Part shown: one piece after another, positions 8,066-16,131 of the stretch
Layout of the letters: each line of letters begins with the position of its first letter
Position numbering within the stretch: the first letter of the stretch is position 1
Assembly (NCBI GenBank): GCA_025041175.1
Contig: JAKCFJ010000001.1
Location: 1,612,001-1,676,000 of the forward strand
Direction of reading: 5' to 3'
Source: Halobacteriales archaeon YIM A00010
GTDB taxonomy: Archaea; Halobacteriota; Halobacteria; Halobacteriales; Haloarculaceae
DNA: 64,000 nucleotides
The notes under the pieces: model-generated
Databases searched by the model: none
The model's input: only the letters and a program-made list of their open reading frames with translations
What the model was told of the DNA's origin: nothing
Position numbers and translations under genes: made by a program

Positions 8066-8476
8066 TTAATCGCCGCCTGGACCGCCCATTCCGGGACCGC
8101 CGGGACCTTGGGGACCCTGGGGTCCACCGCCCGCGCCGCTCAGCAACTGCTGCAGCTCCTGTTGTAGCTCTTCGAACTTCTCCTCGACACGACTTTCCTG
8201 CTTGTCGAGCGTCTCGACACGGACCTCGAGGCTGTCTTTTTTGTCTTCTAGCTCCGTTGCGGCCTCGTCGTACTCCGTTTCGACGAGCAGCTCACCGACC
8301 TCCTGATACATGCCGGTGTCCTCGTCGATCTCTTCGAGCTGTTCGAGCGCCGTCTCCGTCTCGTTCAGCGTGGTTTCTGCCTGCTGTTTCTGGACGGCGA
8401 CCTGCTGGGCCGTCTCCTGCAGATCCTGTAGCTCCTCTATCTTCTCCTCTGCTTCTGGTGGAAGGTTTCCCTGCAT
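8066..8476 (-). CDS. pfdB: Prefoldin subunit beta
   Basis: Beta subunit of the archaeal prefoldin hexamer, a chaperone that hands unfolded proteins to the thermosome. The 136 residues form two long coiled-coil helices joined by the short beta-hairpin region [10 protein letters not shown], the expected jellyfish-arm topology. The C-terminus ends in a Gly/Pro-rich tail ([20 protein letters not shown]) common in haloarchaeal copies. ATG 8476 gives the family start [12 protein letters not shown]; nine codons of open frame upstream are ignored. It lies 58 bases after pcc1 and 9 bases before DUF3194 in one operon. Confidence 0.93.
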   Translation of the reverse strand: MQGNLPPEAEEKIEELQDLQETAQQVAVQKQQAETTLNETETALEQLEEIDEDTGMYQEVGELLVETEYDEAATELEDKKDSLEVRVETLDKQESRVEEKFEELQQELQQLLSGAGGGPQGPQGPGGPGMGGPGGD

Positions 8477-8534
8477 GCTTACCTTGTCAGCCCCGCAACG
8501 CAAAAAGGCACGTGTTCTGTTTCGTTGGGTCGGA

Positions 8535-8786
8535 TCAGCGCTCTGAACACCGCTCGGCCACGTCGATGAGCGTACACCACGTGTTCAATCCGGCCCGAAG
8601 GGCGACGAGATCGTCGGCCTCGATGCACAGCTCGACGGTGGCGTCGTCCCGGCCGATCCTCGTCTGGCTCCGGTCGCCGTCGATTTCCCCGATCTCCTGG
8701 CGGACGCTTTGCTCGATGAGCGACGCCCGCTCCGCGTCGGTGTACTCGAACTCGATCTGGACGGTCGATGACAACGCGTGTGACAT
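8535..8786 (-). CDS. pcc1: KEOPS complex subunit Pcc1
   Basis: Small dimerising subunit of KEOPS, which makes the t6A37 modification on ANN-reading tRNAs with Kae1, Bud32 and Cgi121. The 83 residues show the family pattern: beta strand [10 protein letters not shown], a helix with [18 protein letters not shown], strand [29 protein letters not shown] and a C-terminal helix. It sits between rpoP and pfdB, the usual haloarchaeal arrangement, but here the gap to rpoP is 214 bases and filled with hairpins, so expression may be uncoupled from the upstream ribosomal gene. Confidence 0.88.
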   Translation of the reverse strand: MSHALSSTVQIEFEYTDAERASLIEQSVRQEIGEIDGDRSQTRIGRDDATVELCIEADDLVALRAGLNTWCTLIDVAERCSER

Positions 8787-8793
8787 GGTTTAC

Positions 8794-8998
8794 GCGAGTG
8801 GTGGCGGTGCGGTAGCGGAGGCGGAGCAGTCGCGGTACGTGACCCCACCCGCCGCGAACGAAGTCGTTCGAAACGGCTTCGCCGTTTCGTCATTGAGCGG
8901 AGGGAACCTCCGCGAGGTCCGCAAGAGCAACGCTCTTGCAAGATGCCAAAAGACGCGGAGCGTCTTTTGTAGCACACCCGAGTGGAAAGAAGGTGGGT
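8794..8998 (-). repeat. Dispersed intergenic repeat, copy 2, with hairpin array inside an operon
   Basis: Shares ends with the repeats at 3995, 23859 and 25078 in inverted orientation: GGCGGTGCGGTAGCGGAGG at the left and an A-rich AAGGTGGGTGA at the right. The middle holds five consecutive palindromes: 8855-8870 (6 bp), 8870-8888 (8 bp, loop TTC), 8897-8913 (7 bp, loop GAA), 8921-8939 (8 bp, loop AAC) and 8947-8969 (10 bp, loop GGA). It separates rpoP from pcc1. Confidence 0.8.
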
Positions 8999-9000
8999 GA

Positions 9001-9135
9001 CTACTCGACGCTGATCGCTTTCACGTCACGGCTGCGTTCTTTGAGGAGCACGCGGTGACCACAGTACGGACAGCGAACGCCGCCGTACTCGTCGAGTTCG
9101 ACGTCTCGTTTACACCGAGAACACTTGTAGCTCAT
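9001..9135 (-). CDS. rpoP: DNA-directed RNA polymerase subunit P
   Basis: A 44-residue zinc-ribbon subunit of archaeal RNA polymerase (homologue of eukaryotic Rpb12). Two CxxC pairs are present, [10 protein letters not shown] near the start and [10 protein letters not shown] in the middle, followed by the basic segment VLLKERSR, exactly the family layout and length. It starts 30 bases after the eL43 stop, in the same operon. Its stop at 9001-9003 abuts the hairpin array that precedes pcc1. Confidence 0.95.
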   Translation of the reverse strand: MSYKCSRCKRDVELDEYGGVRCPYCGHRVLLKERSRDVKAISVE

Positions 9136-9165
9136 ATTCAGATCCAGTACGTAGCGACGTATATG

Positions 9166-9432
9166 CTATTCGTCGTCCTCCGACAGCGCGGCGCGGATCG
9201 ACCGCTGGACGGTCTTCCCGCCGGGCGTTTCGGGGCGGTACGCCCCACCAGCGAACTTCTCGCCGGTCTCCTCGTTCACCCAGATGCCGGTTCCGACGCG
9301 GGTGACTGAGTCGCCGTCGACGGTCGCGTGTTCCATTTCCGCTTCGATCTCGTTGACGCGACGACGGGCAACGCGCCCGTAGCGCGCGCCGAATCGGCCT
9401 GCGCTCCCGATTTGTCCCTGTTGTTCGGCCAT
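9166..9432 (-). CDS. rpl37ae: 50S ribosomal protein eL43 (L37Ae), cysteine-free zinc-ribbon form
   Basis: An 88-residue ribosomal protein of the large subunit. The N-terminal [21 protein letters not shown] and C-terminal [19 protein letters not shown] are typical. In most archaeal homologues the middle is a zinc ribbon with two CxxC pairs; here the corresponding stretch reads [30 protein letters not shown] and has no cysteine at all, so it cannot bind zinc that way. The start at 9432 lies 22-30 bases after a TATA box (9454-9462), giving a leaderless first gene of the operon eL43-rpoP-pcc1-pfdB-DUF3194. I believe cysteine-free forms exist in other haloarchaea, but could not check. Confidence 0.92.
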   Translation of the reverse strand: MAEQQGQIGSAGRFGARYGRVARRRVNEIEAEMEHATVDGDSVTRVGTGIWVNEETGEKFAGGAYRPETPGGKTVQRSIRAALSEDDE

Positions 9433-9453
9433 ACCGCGTGTAGTCCGATCGTG

Positions 9454-9462
9454 GGTATAAAT
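9454..9462 (-). promoter_or_regulatory. TATA box for the eL43-rpoP operon
   Basis: ATTTATACC on the minus strand, 22-30 bases before the ATG at 9432. Confidence 0.7.
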
Positions 9463-9553
9463 CCGTTGAGTTCGGGTCGTTTCCGGTGAGCCGGAAACAC
9501 CCGCATGTAGCTCGAACAATCGAGCACGTTCTCGGTGGCCAACCACTCGGTGC

Positions 9554-9922
9554 TCATTCACTGGTCCCTACTCCGCTGAACACTTCCCATAACGTTTCAC
9601 TCACGGCCAGTTCGGACAGCTCTGCGTCTACATCGATTGCGTCCGAATCCGGTGTCTGTCCCTGTTTTCGGAGCACAATCAAGTGATGCAGATACGAGAG
9701 ACGCAGGAGCCAGATAGCTCCAGGCACGACGTGGTGTTTCTCGGCTCGTTCCTCCTCGATGAGAACGTCTCGAATGCGCTTTGTGAACGGGATGTCGACG
9801 AGCCGATCCCCGTGGATGTGACCGATCTCCCGTCCGTCGAGGGTGAATTCGTTTCCGCCACGGTCGTGCGGCTCGATTTCGATGCCGGACCAATCACTGA
9901 CCGTAGATTCGATCGTGTTCAT
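9554..9922 (-). CDS. DUF5519 (luciferase-like domain) family protein
   Basis: A 122-residue protein with the haloarchaeal pattern [38 protein letters not shown] and [10 protein letters not shown] that I associate with the DUF5519 'luciferase domain' family; the label does not imply light emission and the function is unknown. ATG 9922 is chosen because the conserved part begins soon after it; open frame extends 37 codons further upstream without family-like sequence. It is divergent from the HTH regulator at 10110, with a palindrome at 10061-10074 between them, so the two may be co-regulated. The C-terminal 30 residues are less typical. Confidence 0.65.
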   Translation of the reverse strand: MNTIESTVSDWSGIEIEPHDRGGNEFTLDGREIGHIHGDRLVDIPFTKRIRDVLIEEERAEKHHVVPGAIWLLRLSYLHHLIVLRKQGQTPDSDAIDVDAELSELAVSETLWEVFSGVGTSE

Positions 9923-10060
9923 GCGAGTGTCTCCGTCGTACTGACTGTCGATGGAATGCACTGTTTTGTCCCTTCGAGCATCCGTTCGTGGAGGTTGCCA
10001 CCGCTGTGCTTTGCTCGCACCATAAATGAACAAAGGTGCTCTTCGACTGTGGCGCTTCGT

Positions 10061-10074
10061 GTGAATATGTTCAC
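10061..10074. promoter_or_regulatory. Palindrome between divergent genes, possible operator
   Basis: GTGAA-TATG-TTCAC is a perfect 5-bp inverted repeat 36-49 bases before the HTH gene start at 10110 and in the spacer shared with the DUF5519 gene. It could be a regulator site; no experimental support. Confidence 0.4.
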
Positions 10075-10109
10075 GACCATGTTAACTGCTCAGAGAAAAA
10101 ATAGGACGT

Positions 10110-10763
10110 ATGCCGAGAGTACGGATGAAGGTCAAGCTCCCCCACGATTCGTTGGTGGCGTTTTCGCTTGATCATCCCGACGATGCGTTTCGGATGCTCA
10201 GCACCCACCGCACGACAGCAGGTCTCCGGGTGGTTATCGACGCGGAAACGTCGGATTCGAAGGCTCTCATCCAGGTACTCGATGACGCACCGGAGGTACA
10301 CTCCTATGAGGTGTTGAGCACTGATCACCAGGGGGTGTTGCTTCAGGTCGAGACCGAAGAACACACACCGCGTATTGCGGCGCGTACCGCGGGGATGTTG
10401 CCGCAGTACCCCATGATTCTGCGCAACGGATGGCAAACCATCGAAACGATCACGTCGTGGGAACGACTGTCCCAGCTCAGGACGGAGTTCGAGCAGGCTG
10501 ATGTCTCCTTCGAGATCCTCTCGATCACCCAGTCCATAGAGATGGCAGATCTATTGACGGATCGTCAGTGGGAGGTCGTCATTGAAGCCATCACGCGTGG
10601 CTACTACGATAACCCGAGGGGCTGCTCACTCACTGAGCTGGCTGATGCGCTGGACGTCAACCCCTCTGCGGTGAGTGGCGTGGTTCATCGTGCTGAAGAG
10701 CAGATCATCAAAGCGTTCGTCACCGAAGCAAAACAGATCAACGATCTTGACGCCCTCGACTGA
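10110..10763 (+). CDS. Bat-type helix-turn-helix transcriptional regulator (HTH_10)
   Basis: A 217-residue regulator. The C-terminal part, about residues 147-205, is the HTH_10 domain of bacterio-opsin activator-like proteins: LTDRQWEVVIEAITRGYYDNPRGCSL, TELADALDVNPSAVSGVVHRAEEQII. The N-terminal 145 residues match the sensor-like domain usually found before HTH_10 in haloarchaea, with no PAS or GAF signature that I can see. Ligand and targets are unknown. The palindrome at 10061-10074 upstream may be its own operator. It is convergent with the DUF2103 gene. Confidence 0.85.
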   Translation: MPRVRMKVKLPHDSLVAFSLDHPDDAFRMLSTHRTTAGLRVVIDAETSDSKALIQVLDDAPEVHSYEVLSTDHQGVLLQVETEEHTPRIAARTAGMLPQYPMILRNGWQTIETITSWERLSQLRTEFEQADVSFEILSITQSIEMADLLTDRQWEVVIEAITRGYYDNPRGCSLTELADALDVNPSAVSGVVHRAEEQIIKAFVTEAKQINDLDALD

Positions 10764-10814
10764 CCCGACCGATAGGCCGTCTGGCTTTCTATGCTTTGAT
10801 GCGCACCCCGACGT

Positions 10815-11534
10815 TCACTCCTGGAGCGCCGCCTCTTGGAGGGCTTCGTTCAGATCCTCGCGCACCCGTTCGCCGGTGTCGCGGTCGTAGGCGGTCGTGA
10901 CGATCCGGTTTTCCTGCACACTCGACCCGTCCCGAACGAGCAGCCGGACGTTGCCGTTGTCGTCGGCGCGCGTCGCTTTCGCGCGCACCCCCGACTGCGA
11001 ACTGCCGCCGCTCGCGTCGATCGGGCCGGGGACAATCTTTTTCACGTGTGGGTGCTCGGCGATCGTCTCGACGGTTTCCCGCCCGGATCGCCCGCCGATG
11101 AGCGTCGTGTGCGATCCCCCGAGCTTCTCCGAAAGGGATGCGGTGACCACGTCGAGCGCCGGCTTCCCGCGGTGTTCGATGACCGATTCGACGGCATCCT
11201 CGCCCCGAATCCGGTACAGTGGGTAGTGGAGCTGGGTTCTGACAGCGGTCAACACCGACCGATCGCCCGTCGCGTACACCTCCTCGGGCCGCTTTCGGCG
11301 CACGTCGTCTGCGATCAGCCCGGCGAAGTTCCGAAGCTCGACCGGCTCGTTCTCGCCCGTCTCCGGCGTGGTCGTGATCTCACGAGCAGCGACAACGTCC
11401 TCGTCCGACAGCGCCGTCACGCGAGCGCGGTCCCGACCGAGTTCCAGCACGACGGTGTCGGCGTTCGGCGAGCGACACACCAAACAGTAATCGCCCGGCC
11501 GTTCGAGCGGCGACCCACACTGCCGACACACCAT
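10815..11534 (-). CDS. DUF2103 family metal-binding protein
   Basis: A 239-residue protein. The N-terminus has a zinc ribbon (CRQCGSPLERPGDYCLVC: two CxxC pairs), the centre resembles DUF2103 with SHTTLIGGRSGRETVETIAEHPHVKKIVPGPI, and the C-terminus has RADDNGNVRLLVRDGSSVQENRIVTTA. The family is a predicted archaeal metal-binding protein with no known reaction. ATG 11534 puts the zinc ribbon at the very start; 19 codons of open frame upstream are not used. The gene lies upstream of nothing obvious on its strand except tRNA-Pro, 88 bases before its start. Confidence 0.82.
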   Translation of the reverse strand: MVCRQCGSPLERPGDYCLVCRSPNADTVVLELGRDRARVTALSDEDVVAAREITTTPETGENEPVELRNFAGLIADDVRRKRPEEVYATGDRSVLTAVRTQLHYPLYRIRGEDAVESVIEHRGKPALDVVTASLSEKLGGSHTTLIGGRSGRETVETIAEHPHVKKIVPGPIDASGGSSQSGVRAKATRADDNGNVRLLVRDGSSVQENRIVTTAYDRDTGERVREDLNEALQEAALQE

Positions 11535-11622
11535 ACGAATCCTACCCCTGTCCGACGGATAAGCGGGGTGATTCACCGACGCGGACACCACCCACTGCGC
11601 AACTGTGATCCGAAGAACGGTA

Positions 11623-11695
11623 TGGGGCTGCTCGGATTTGAACCGAGGTCAACGGCACCCAAGGCCGCAAGTATACCAGGCTAACCCACAGCCCC
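11623..11695 (-). tRNA. tRNA-Pro (anticodon UGG)
   Basis: The minus strand reads as a 73-base cloverleaf. Acceptor arms GGGGCTG and CAGCCCC pair over 7 bp with discriminator A. The anticodon arm GCGGC-CTTGGGT-GCCGT gives anticodon TGG. The T arm is CTCGG-TTCAAAT-CCGAG. No intron and no encoded CCA. Confidence 0.95.
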
Positions 11696-11783
11696 GTGAT
11701 AGTTTTTCGAGTACCAACGACGTAACCGTTTCGCTTTCGGACGGCAGACGTGGACACGAAGAGTGTATGAGACAGGATCTGCT

Positions 11784-12182
11784 TCAGTGACCGTCGACGA
11801 GGGCGGCGTGGATGTGGGGTTTCCGGATCCGGATGCCCCGCACCGTGTATTTCTCGTACTGTTCGACGGCGCTGTGAAGATACGCCTCTGGTGGATCGTA
11901 CAGTTCCGCGAGATCACGGCCCTCGTGTTCGATTTCGGCGTTGAACGATTCGATTTTCTCACCGTCGGCGTCGAACATCTCTTCGCGGACGCACCCATCG
12001 GGGGTTTGACGGTATTGGAGCCACGCCCCGCCTTCAAAAAACATCCGTGCCGTGGTCGACCCATCCGTCGTTGTGATCGAGGTTCCGACAATGGCTGGTG
12101 GGCGTTCGATCTCCTCGGGTGGGTGGTAAGGAGCTGATCGGTGTGTATGCTGTACCCACGCGTCGGTTGATTTTATACTCAT
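11784..12182 (-). CDS. Hypothetical haloarchaeal protein
   Basis: A 132-residue acidic protein that I do not recognise. It has an alternating strand-like pattern in the middle (GTSITTTDGSTTARMFFEGGAW, then LQYRQTPDGCVREEMFDADG), a helix around residues 95-115 and a histidine-rich end (RKPHIHAALVDGH). No membrane segment or signal peptide. The start at 12182 is uncertain: GTATAAAAT at 12167-12175 lies inside the reading frame and would, if a real TATA box, imply a transcript beginning past this ATG, yet no good downstream start exists before residue 47. It is divergent from the TRAM gene. Confidence 0.6.
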   Translation of the reverse strand: MSIKSTDAWVQHTHRSAPYHPPEEIERPPAIVGTSITTTDGSTTARMFFEGGAWLQYRQTPDGCVREEMFDADGEKIESFNAEIEHEGRDLAELYDPPEAYLHSAVEQYEKYTVRGIRIRKPHIHAALVDGH

Positions 12183-12253
12183 ATGTTGTCAGGTAGGTAA
12201 AACGGTGAATTCGTCCTCGAAGGGCTTTAGACGCCGGCCGCGTTGGTACTTGT

Positions 12254-12694
12254 ATGTCGGATTGTCCACTCGCGGACGAGTGCCCCCACTACACGGAGCG
12301 GATTGAGGGCATGGGGTGCCAACACTACAGCGAGCGCGGGGGGGCGGAGTGGTGTACCCACTACGAACAGCCCATCCGTGAACTCAAATCCCAGCCAGTC
12401 AAACCCGGCGAGGAGATCGTCGTCGAGGTGACGGACATTCACGAGAGCGGAGCGGGTGTGGGTCGGACCGACGACGGGTTCATCGTTCTCGTCGACGGCG
12501 TGTTGCCCGACGCACGGGCACGGGTGCGCATCACCACTGTCAGATCGAACCACGCACAAGCAGAAGAACTCGAACGGCTTTCGATGCCCGATGAGGAGCC
12601 GACGGAGACCGACGACGAGCCGACGAAGACCGAGGAGGAGCGGCCACTCGGCCGCCAACGGCTCGGAAGCCGGGACAACTTCTGGGGATCGTAG
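12254..12694 (+). CDS. TRAM domain protein with N-terminal cysteine motif
   Basis: A 146-residue protein. Residues 1-40 contain four cysteines and several histidines (CPLADECPHY, GCQHY, WCTHY), a probable metal-binding module. Residues 52-95 form a TRAM beta-barrel (GEEIVVEVTDIHESGAGVGRTDDGFIVLVDGVLPDARARVRI), a fold that binds RNA. The tail is acidic and disordered. Haloarchaea have many short TRAM proteins, thought to act as RNA chaperones or regulators; this longer version adds the cysteine part. It stands alone between divergent and convergent neighbours. Confidence 0.85.
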   Translation: MSDCPLADECPHYTERIEGMGCQHYSERGGAEWCTHYEQPIRELKSQPVKPGEEIVVEVTDIHESGAGVGRTDDGFIVLVDGVLPDARARVRITTVRSNHAQAEELERLSMPDEEPTETDDEPTKTEEERPLGRQRLGSRDNFWGS

Positions 12695-12750
12695 CCCCGA
12701 CGCCGCGCGACCGTCCGGCTCGGGATCACAGTGGACACTCCGCACTCCGT

Positions 12751-13743
12751 TCACCGTTCGTTTCGTTTTTCGACGACCTCCCGAACGCGTTGTGTTTCGC
12801 TGGTTGGGACGACCAGCACGCGCCCGTCGTAGGCCGCGATGGCGAGGTTCGAGACGCCGACGGCACTGATCTGACTCCGTTCGTCCGTGGCGATGACGCA
12901 GTCTTCGGCGTCGATCGCGAGCACGTCACCCAATGCGACGGTCCCATTCTCGTCCGTGTCTAACACCCGCTTGAGGGCGTCCCACGAGCCGAGATCGTCC
13001 CACGTCACGTCGGCGGGCACCATCCTGAGACCATCGGTGTTCTCCAACACCGCGTGGTCGATGCTCACCGGATCGACCGCGTCGAATCCTGATCGTCCAG
13101 TTCCGGTCTCGAGCGCCTCGACGAGCGGGGAAAGTTCGGTGTCACGGGCAGCGCTGAGCAGCGCCTCGGGCGTCCACGAGAACACGCCCGCGTTCCAGTA
13201 GAAGTCGTTGTAGATGTACCGGGCAGCGGCCCCCGGATCGGGCTTCTCGTAAAACCCCGCCACGGTGTAGTGGTCGCCGTGGTCCTCGCCGGGTTTGATG
13301 TAGCCGTACTCCGTGGCCGCACGCGTCGGTTCGATGCCCAGCGTCACCAACTGTTCTGTCTCACGGGCGACGCCCATCGCGCGCTGTGCGACCGGCGCGA
13401 ACGAGCTGCCGACGTAGTGGTCGCTCGGCACGCACAACAACACCGGATCGCTCGCCACACCGCGCAGGCGGTGGGCGGCGTAGACGAGCGCCGGACCGGT
13501 GTCTTTGCCCTCGGGTTCGGTCAACACTGTCGCGTCGGGAGCGTGCTCGGGGATCTGATCGGCGTACTCCGGGCGGGTGAGAACGTACACCGCGTCGACG
13601 ATTCCCTCGACGCGTTCGACCGTTCGGGACAGCAACGATCGGCCCTCGTCGTCGAACGAAAGGAACTGCTTCGGACGATCGTCCGAACTCGCGGGGTATA
13701 ACCGGGTGCCGACCCCCCCGGCCAGAACGACTGCGATCTGCAT
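12751..13743 (-). CDS. Mannose-1-phosphate guanylyltransferase
   Basis: Makes GDP-mannose from mannose 1-phosphate and GTP, for glycan and compatible-solute synthesis. The 330 residues begin MQIAVVLAGGVGTRLYPASS, the nucleotidyltransferase signature, with DRPKQFLSF just after (the Lys that contacts phosphate). Further matches are PSDHYVG, GIEPTRAATEYGYI, FYEKPD and the FYWNAGVFSW motif. There is no C-terminal isomerase domain, so it is the single-function type. ATG 13743 is the family start. Convergent with the TRAM gene; no glycosyltransferases nearby. Confidence 0.88.
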   Translation of the reverse strand: MQIAVVLAGGVGTRLYPASSDDRPKQFLSFDDEGRSLLSRTVERVEGIVDAVYVLTRPEYADQIPEHAPDATVLTEPEGKDTGPALVYAAHRLRGVASDPVLLCVPSDHYVGSSFAPVAQRAMGVARETEQLVTLGIEPTRAATEYGYIKPGEDHGDHYTVAGFYEKPDPGAAARYIYNDFYWNAGVFSWTPEALLSAARDTELSPLVEALETGTGRSGFDAVDPVSIDHAVLENTDGLRMVPADVTWDDLGSWDALKRVLDTDENGTVALGDVLAIDAEDCVIATDERSQISAVGVSNLAIAAYDGRVLVVPTSETQRVREVVEKRNER

Positions 13744-13813
13744 GTCCGGCGGTTTTGGCGGAACACACAAATCACCTCCGTCCCGGTCGACGGCCCGCCG
13801 CGCGCCCTGGCGT

Positions 13814-14098
13814 TCACCACGTCTCGATCAGTCCGTCGTGGATGTCCTCGACGCAGCCCCGACAGTCCTGGTGGTCGGGATCGAAGCAGGGTGGATAGCC
13901 GTTTTCGTCCACGGGGACCGAACGCCGCTCCGCGTGTCGACGGCAGACGATGCGTGTGTTGCCCGCCTCGTCCGTCGGGAGATCCAACGACGACGCGTTT
14001 TTCGAGTCGTTGTACGCTTGCCTCGCTTTCGCCCACTGGCAGCCAGCCGACCGAAACTTCGAGCGCAACAACAGTTCGAGCCGCCGACGAGAGGACAT
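13814..14098 (-). CDS. Conserved haloarchaeal zinc-binding-type protein
   Basis: A 94-residue protein with an N-terminal basic helix (RRRLELLLRSKFRSAGCQWAKARQAY) and a C-terminal half that looks metal-binding: RIVCRRHAERRSVP then CFDPDHQDCRGCVEDIHDG, with four cysteines and four histidines. It resembles haloarchaeal proteins of unknown function; I cannot give a family number with confidence. It ends 70 bases before the guanylyltransferase start on the same strand, so it may be in one transcript with it. Confidence 0.68.
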   Translation of the reverse strand: MSSRRRLELLLRSKFRSAGCQWAKARQAYNDSKNASSLDLPTDEAGNTRIVCRRHAERRSVPVDENGYPPCFDPDHQDCRGCVEDIHDGLIETW

Positions 14099-14281
14099 AC
14101 GGGGACGTTGGTCGGGAACTCATAAAAACGTGAGCGAAACGCTACGCTCGCGGGGAGTGGACGCAGCCACGTTCTTCCGCTCGAGTGACTCTGCACTGCT
14201 GTTTCCTGGATCAGGCCGAGTGCCACAGCTTCCAAAGCGCGCTCGATGCGCCGATTTTCACTTTCACTCCGCTTACGACAG

Positions 14282-14288
14282 TTTTTAT
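14282..14288 (+). promoter_or_regulatory. TATA box for rpa
   Basis: TTTTTAT predicts a transcript start near 14311. A GGAG Shine-Dalgarno-like site at 14337-14340 precedes ATG 14347. An in-frame ATG at 14311 would allow a leaderless longer form. The spacer 14099-14281 holds an imperfect GAGCG/CGCTC hairpin near 14131 and nothing else I can identify. Confidence 0.5.
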
Positions 14289-14346
14289 GCCATCGAGAAC
14301 CAACCACCATATGTCTCCCACTGAAAATACGCGGAGACGGAGCACA

Positions 14347-15273
14347 ATGACGGAGTTACGCCAGCTAGCGGAATCGGTACACGAGCAGTTTTCCGACCAC
14401 CTCGACGTGGACGTCGACGAGATCGAACAGCGCCTCGAGACACTCGTCTCGGAGTACAAGGTACCACCGGAGGAAGCCCGCCGGAGCCTCGTGAGCAGCT
14501 ACCTCTCGGAAACGGAGGTGGACCGGGAACAGTTATCCGACGGTTCCACCGAACTGACGCCGTTGTCGGAGATCGACACCGACGAGGAGTGGATCGACGT
14601 TCGAGCGAAGGTAGTCGACCTCTGGGAGCCTCGCAGCGACGCGATCGCCCAAGTTGGGCTACTGGGCGATGAATCCGGACAGATCAAGTTCGTTTCCTTT
14701 TCGACGAGCGATCTCCCGTTGCTCGACGAAGGGGCGGTCTACCAGCTCGGCAACGTCGTCACCGACGAGTACGACGGCCGGTTTTCGGTGAAGCTCAACC
14801 GGACGACGAACATCGAGCAGCTCGATGCGGAGATCGAGGTCGGCGACAACACGACCGAAATCGAGGGCGCGCTGGTGGACATCCAGCGCGGAAGCGGTCT
14901 CATCAAACGATGTCCACAGGAAGACTGCACCCGTGTGTTGCAGAACGGTCGCTGTTCGGAGCACGGTGAGATGGACGGCGAGTTCGATCTGCGCATCAAG
15001 GGCGTCCTCGACGACGGCTCGACGATTCAGGAACTCGTGTTCGACCGAGAGGCGACCGAGGAGCTGACCGACATCAGCCTCGAACGGGCCAAGGAGATGG
15101 CAATGGACGCCCTCGATACGAGCGTCGTGACCGACGAGATGAAAGCCACGACGCTGGGTCGGTACTACCGCGTTCGCGGCCCGATGCTCGGTCGGTACCT
15201 GCTCGTCGACGAGTTCGAACGGCTCGGAGCGGCGGATACGAACGAAGCCCTCACCAAAGCGAGGTCGATCTGA
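14347..15273 (+). CDS. Replication factor A (single-stranded DNA-binding protein), Rpa3-like
   Basis: Single-stranded DNA-binding protein for replication and repair. The 308 residues begin with the helical region MTELRQLAESVHEQFSDHL, continue with an OB fold (about residues 75-165, WIDVRAKVVDLWEPRSDAIAQVGLLGDESGQIKFVSF) and a zinc-finger OB fold with CPQEDCTRVLQNGRCSEH. The length and the single partner gene behind it fit the haloarchaeal Rpa3/Rpap3 pair better than the three-gene rpa1 operon. The stop is one base before the start of the partner gene. ATG 14347 is preferred on family grounds; 14311 is possible. Confidence 0.88.
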   Translation: MTELRQLAESVHEQFSDHLDVDVDEIEQRLETLVSEYKVPPEEARRSLVSSYLSETEVDREQLSDGSTELTPLSEIDTDEEWIDVRAKVVDLWEPRSDAIAQVGLLGDESGQIKFVSFSTSDLPLLDEGAVYQLGNVVTDEYDGRFSVKLNRTTNIEQLDAEIEVGDNTTEIEGALVDIQRGSGLIKRCPQEDCTRVLQNGRCSEHGEMDGEFDLRIKGVLDDGSTIQELVFDREATEELTDISLERAKEMAMDALDTSVVTDEMKATTLGRYYRVRGPMLGRYLLVDEFERLGAADTNEALTKARSI

Positions 15274-15274
15274 G

Positions 15275-16039
15275 ATGTCTGATGAACAACCCGACGCGGA
15301 TGAATCGAAGGCCCAAACGGATGAACAGATCGACTATCCGGAGGGGGATGCCGACGCCGACAGCGGGAGCGATGGTGACGATTCCGAGCACCAACAGAGT
15401 AGTCCAGATACGACGGGGAACGACAGGAGCAACGACGCCGGCGGTGGGCAACGACGGCAGATTGCCCGCCGCGTGTTCGCCCGCGAGTTCAACGACGCAA
15501 CGTACACGTTCAAAGAGTCCAACGAGGAACGCGCGCCCGTGTACGCGCTTCTCCCCTCCGGAGAGCGCGCAAACCGGGTGTTCGTCGCTGGAACGCTCAC
15601 TGAAACCCAGGACGTCGGCTCGGACAGCGAATACTGGCAGGGACGGGTCGTCGACCCGTCGGGCACCTTTTTCGTGTACGCCGGCCAGTACCAACCCGAG
15701 GCCGCCAACGTGTTGCGGGAGGCCGAACCGCCGGTGTACGTCTCGATCGTCGGCAAGCCTCGGACGTACGAAACCGACGACGGTGACGTGAACGTCTCCC
15801 TCCGACCCGAATCGATCTCGATCGTCGACGACGGAACGCGCGATCGCTGGGTCGTCGAGACCGCGCTCCGAACCGTCGAGCGCGCGGCCGACCCCGAAAC
15901 CGATCCCACCGAGTACGATCGGATGGCTACCGAACAGTACGAACGGTCCCCCGAACAGTACAAACAGGACGCGATCGGCGTGCTCGAAGAGATCGACGCC
16001 GATAGAAACCCACAACAGGAACCGGATCCGACGCCGTAA
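15275..16039 (+). CDS. RPA-associated protein (Rpap, COG3390)
   Basis: Partner of the upstream RPA; in haloarchaea the two are encoded together and form a complex on single-stranded DNA. The 254 residues start with a 60-residue acidic, disordered N-terminus, then an OB-like domain: QIARRVFAREFNDATYTFKE, VYALLPSGERANRVFVAGTLTE, YWQGRVVDPSGTFFVYAGQYQPEA. The C-terminal helix ends with a Gln/Asp-rich tail. It begins one base after the rpa stop, showing translational coupling. Confidence 0.88.
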   Translation: MSDEQPDADESKAQTDEQIDYPEGDADADSGSDGDDSEHQQSSPDTTGNDRSNDAGGGQRRQIARRVFAREFNDATYTFKESNEERAPVYALLPSGERANRVFVAGTLTETQDVGSDSEYWQGRVVDPSGTFFVYAGQYQPEAANVLREAEPPVYVSIVGKPRTYETDDGDVNVSLRPESISIVDDGTRDRWVVETALRTVERAADPETDPTEYDRMATEQYERSPEQYKQDAIGVLEEIDADRNPQQEPDPTP

Positions 16040-16100
16040 CGACCTTCGAACTCATTTTCTGCCATTTATTTGTTATTTTGTTGGAGTGTCTGACGAACGG

Positions 16101-16106
16101 TTAAGT
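16101..16106 (+). promoter_or_regulatory. TATA-like box for the ribbon-helix-helix gene
   Basis: TTAAGT lies 26-31 bases before ATG 16132, the same core used at 57394 and 62615 in this window. Confidence 0.5.
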
Positions 16107-16131
16107 GGATGGAAATAGTATATGGGCGACG

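Noticed and set aside
12167-12175. GTATAAAAT as a TATA box for a downstream start of the hypothetical gene at 11784-12182
   Set aside because: It lies inside the frame and no good start codon follows; probably chance. Left as a start-site caveat.
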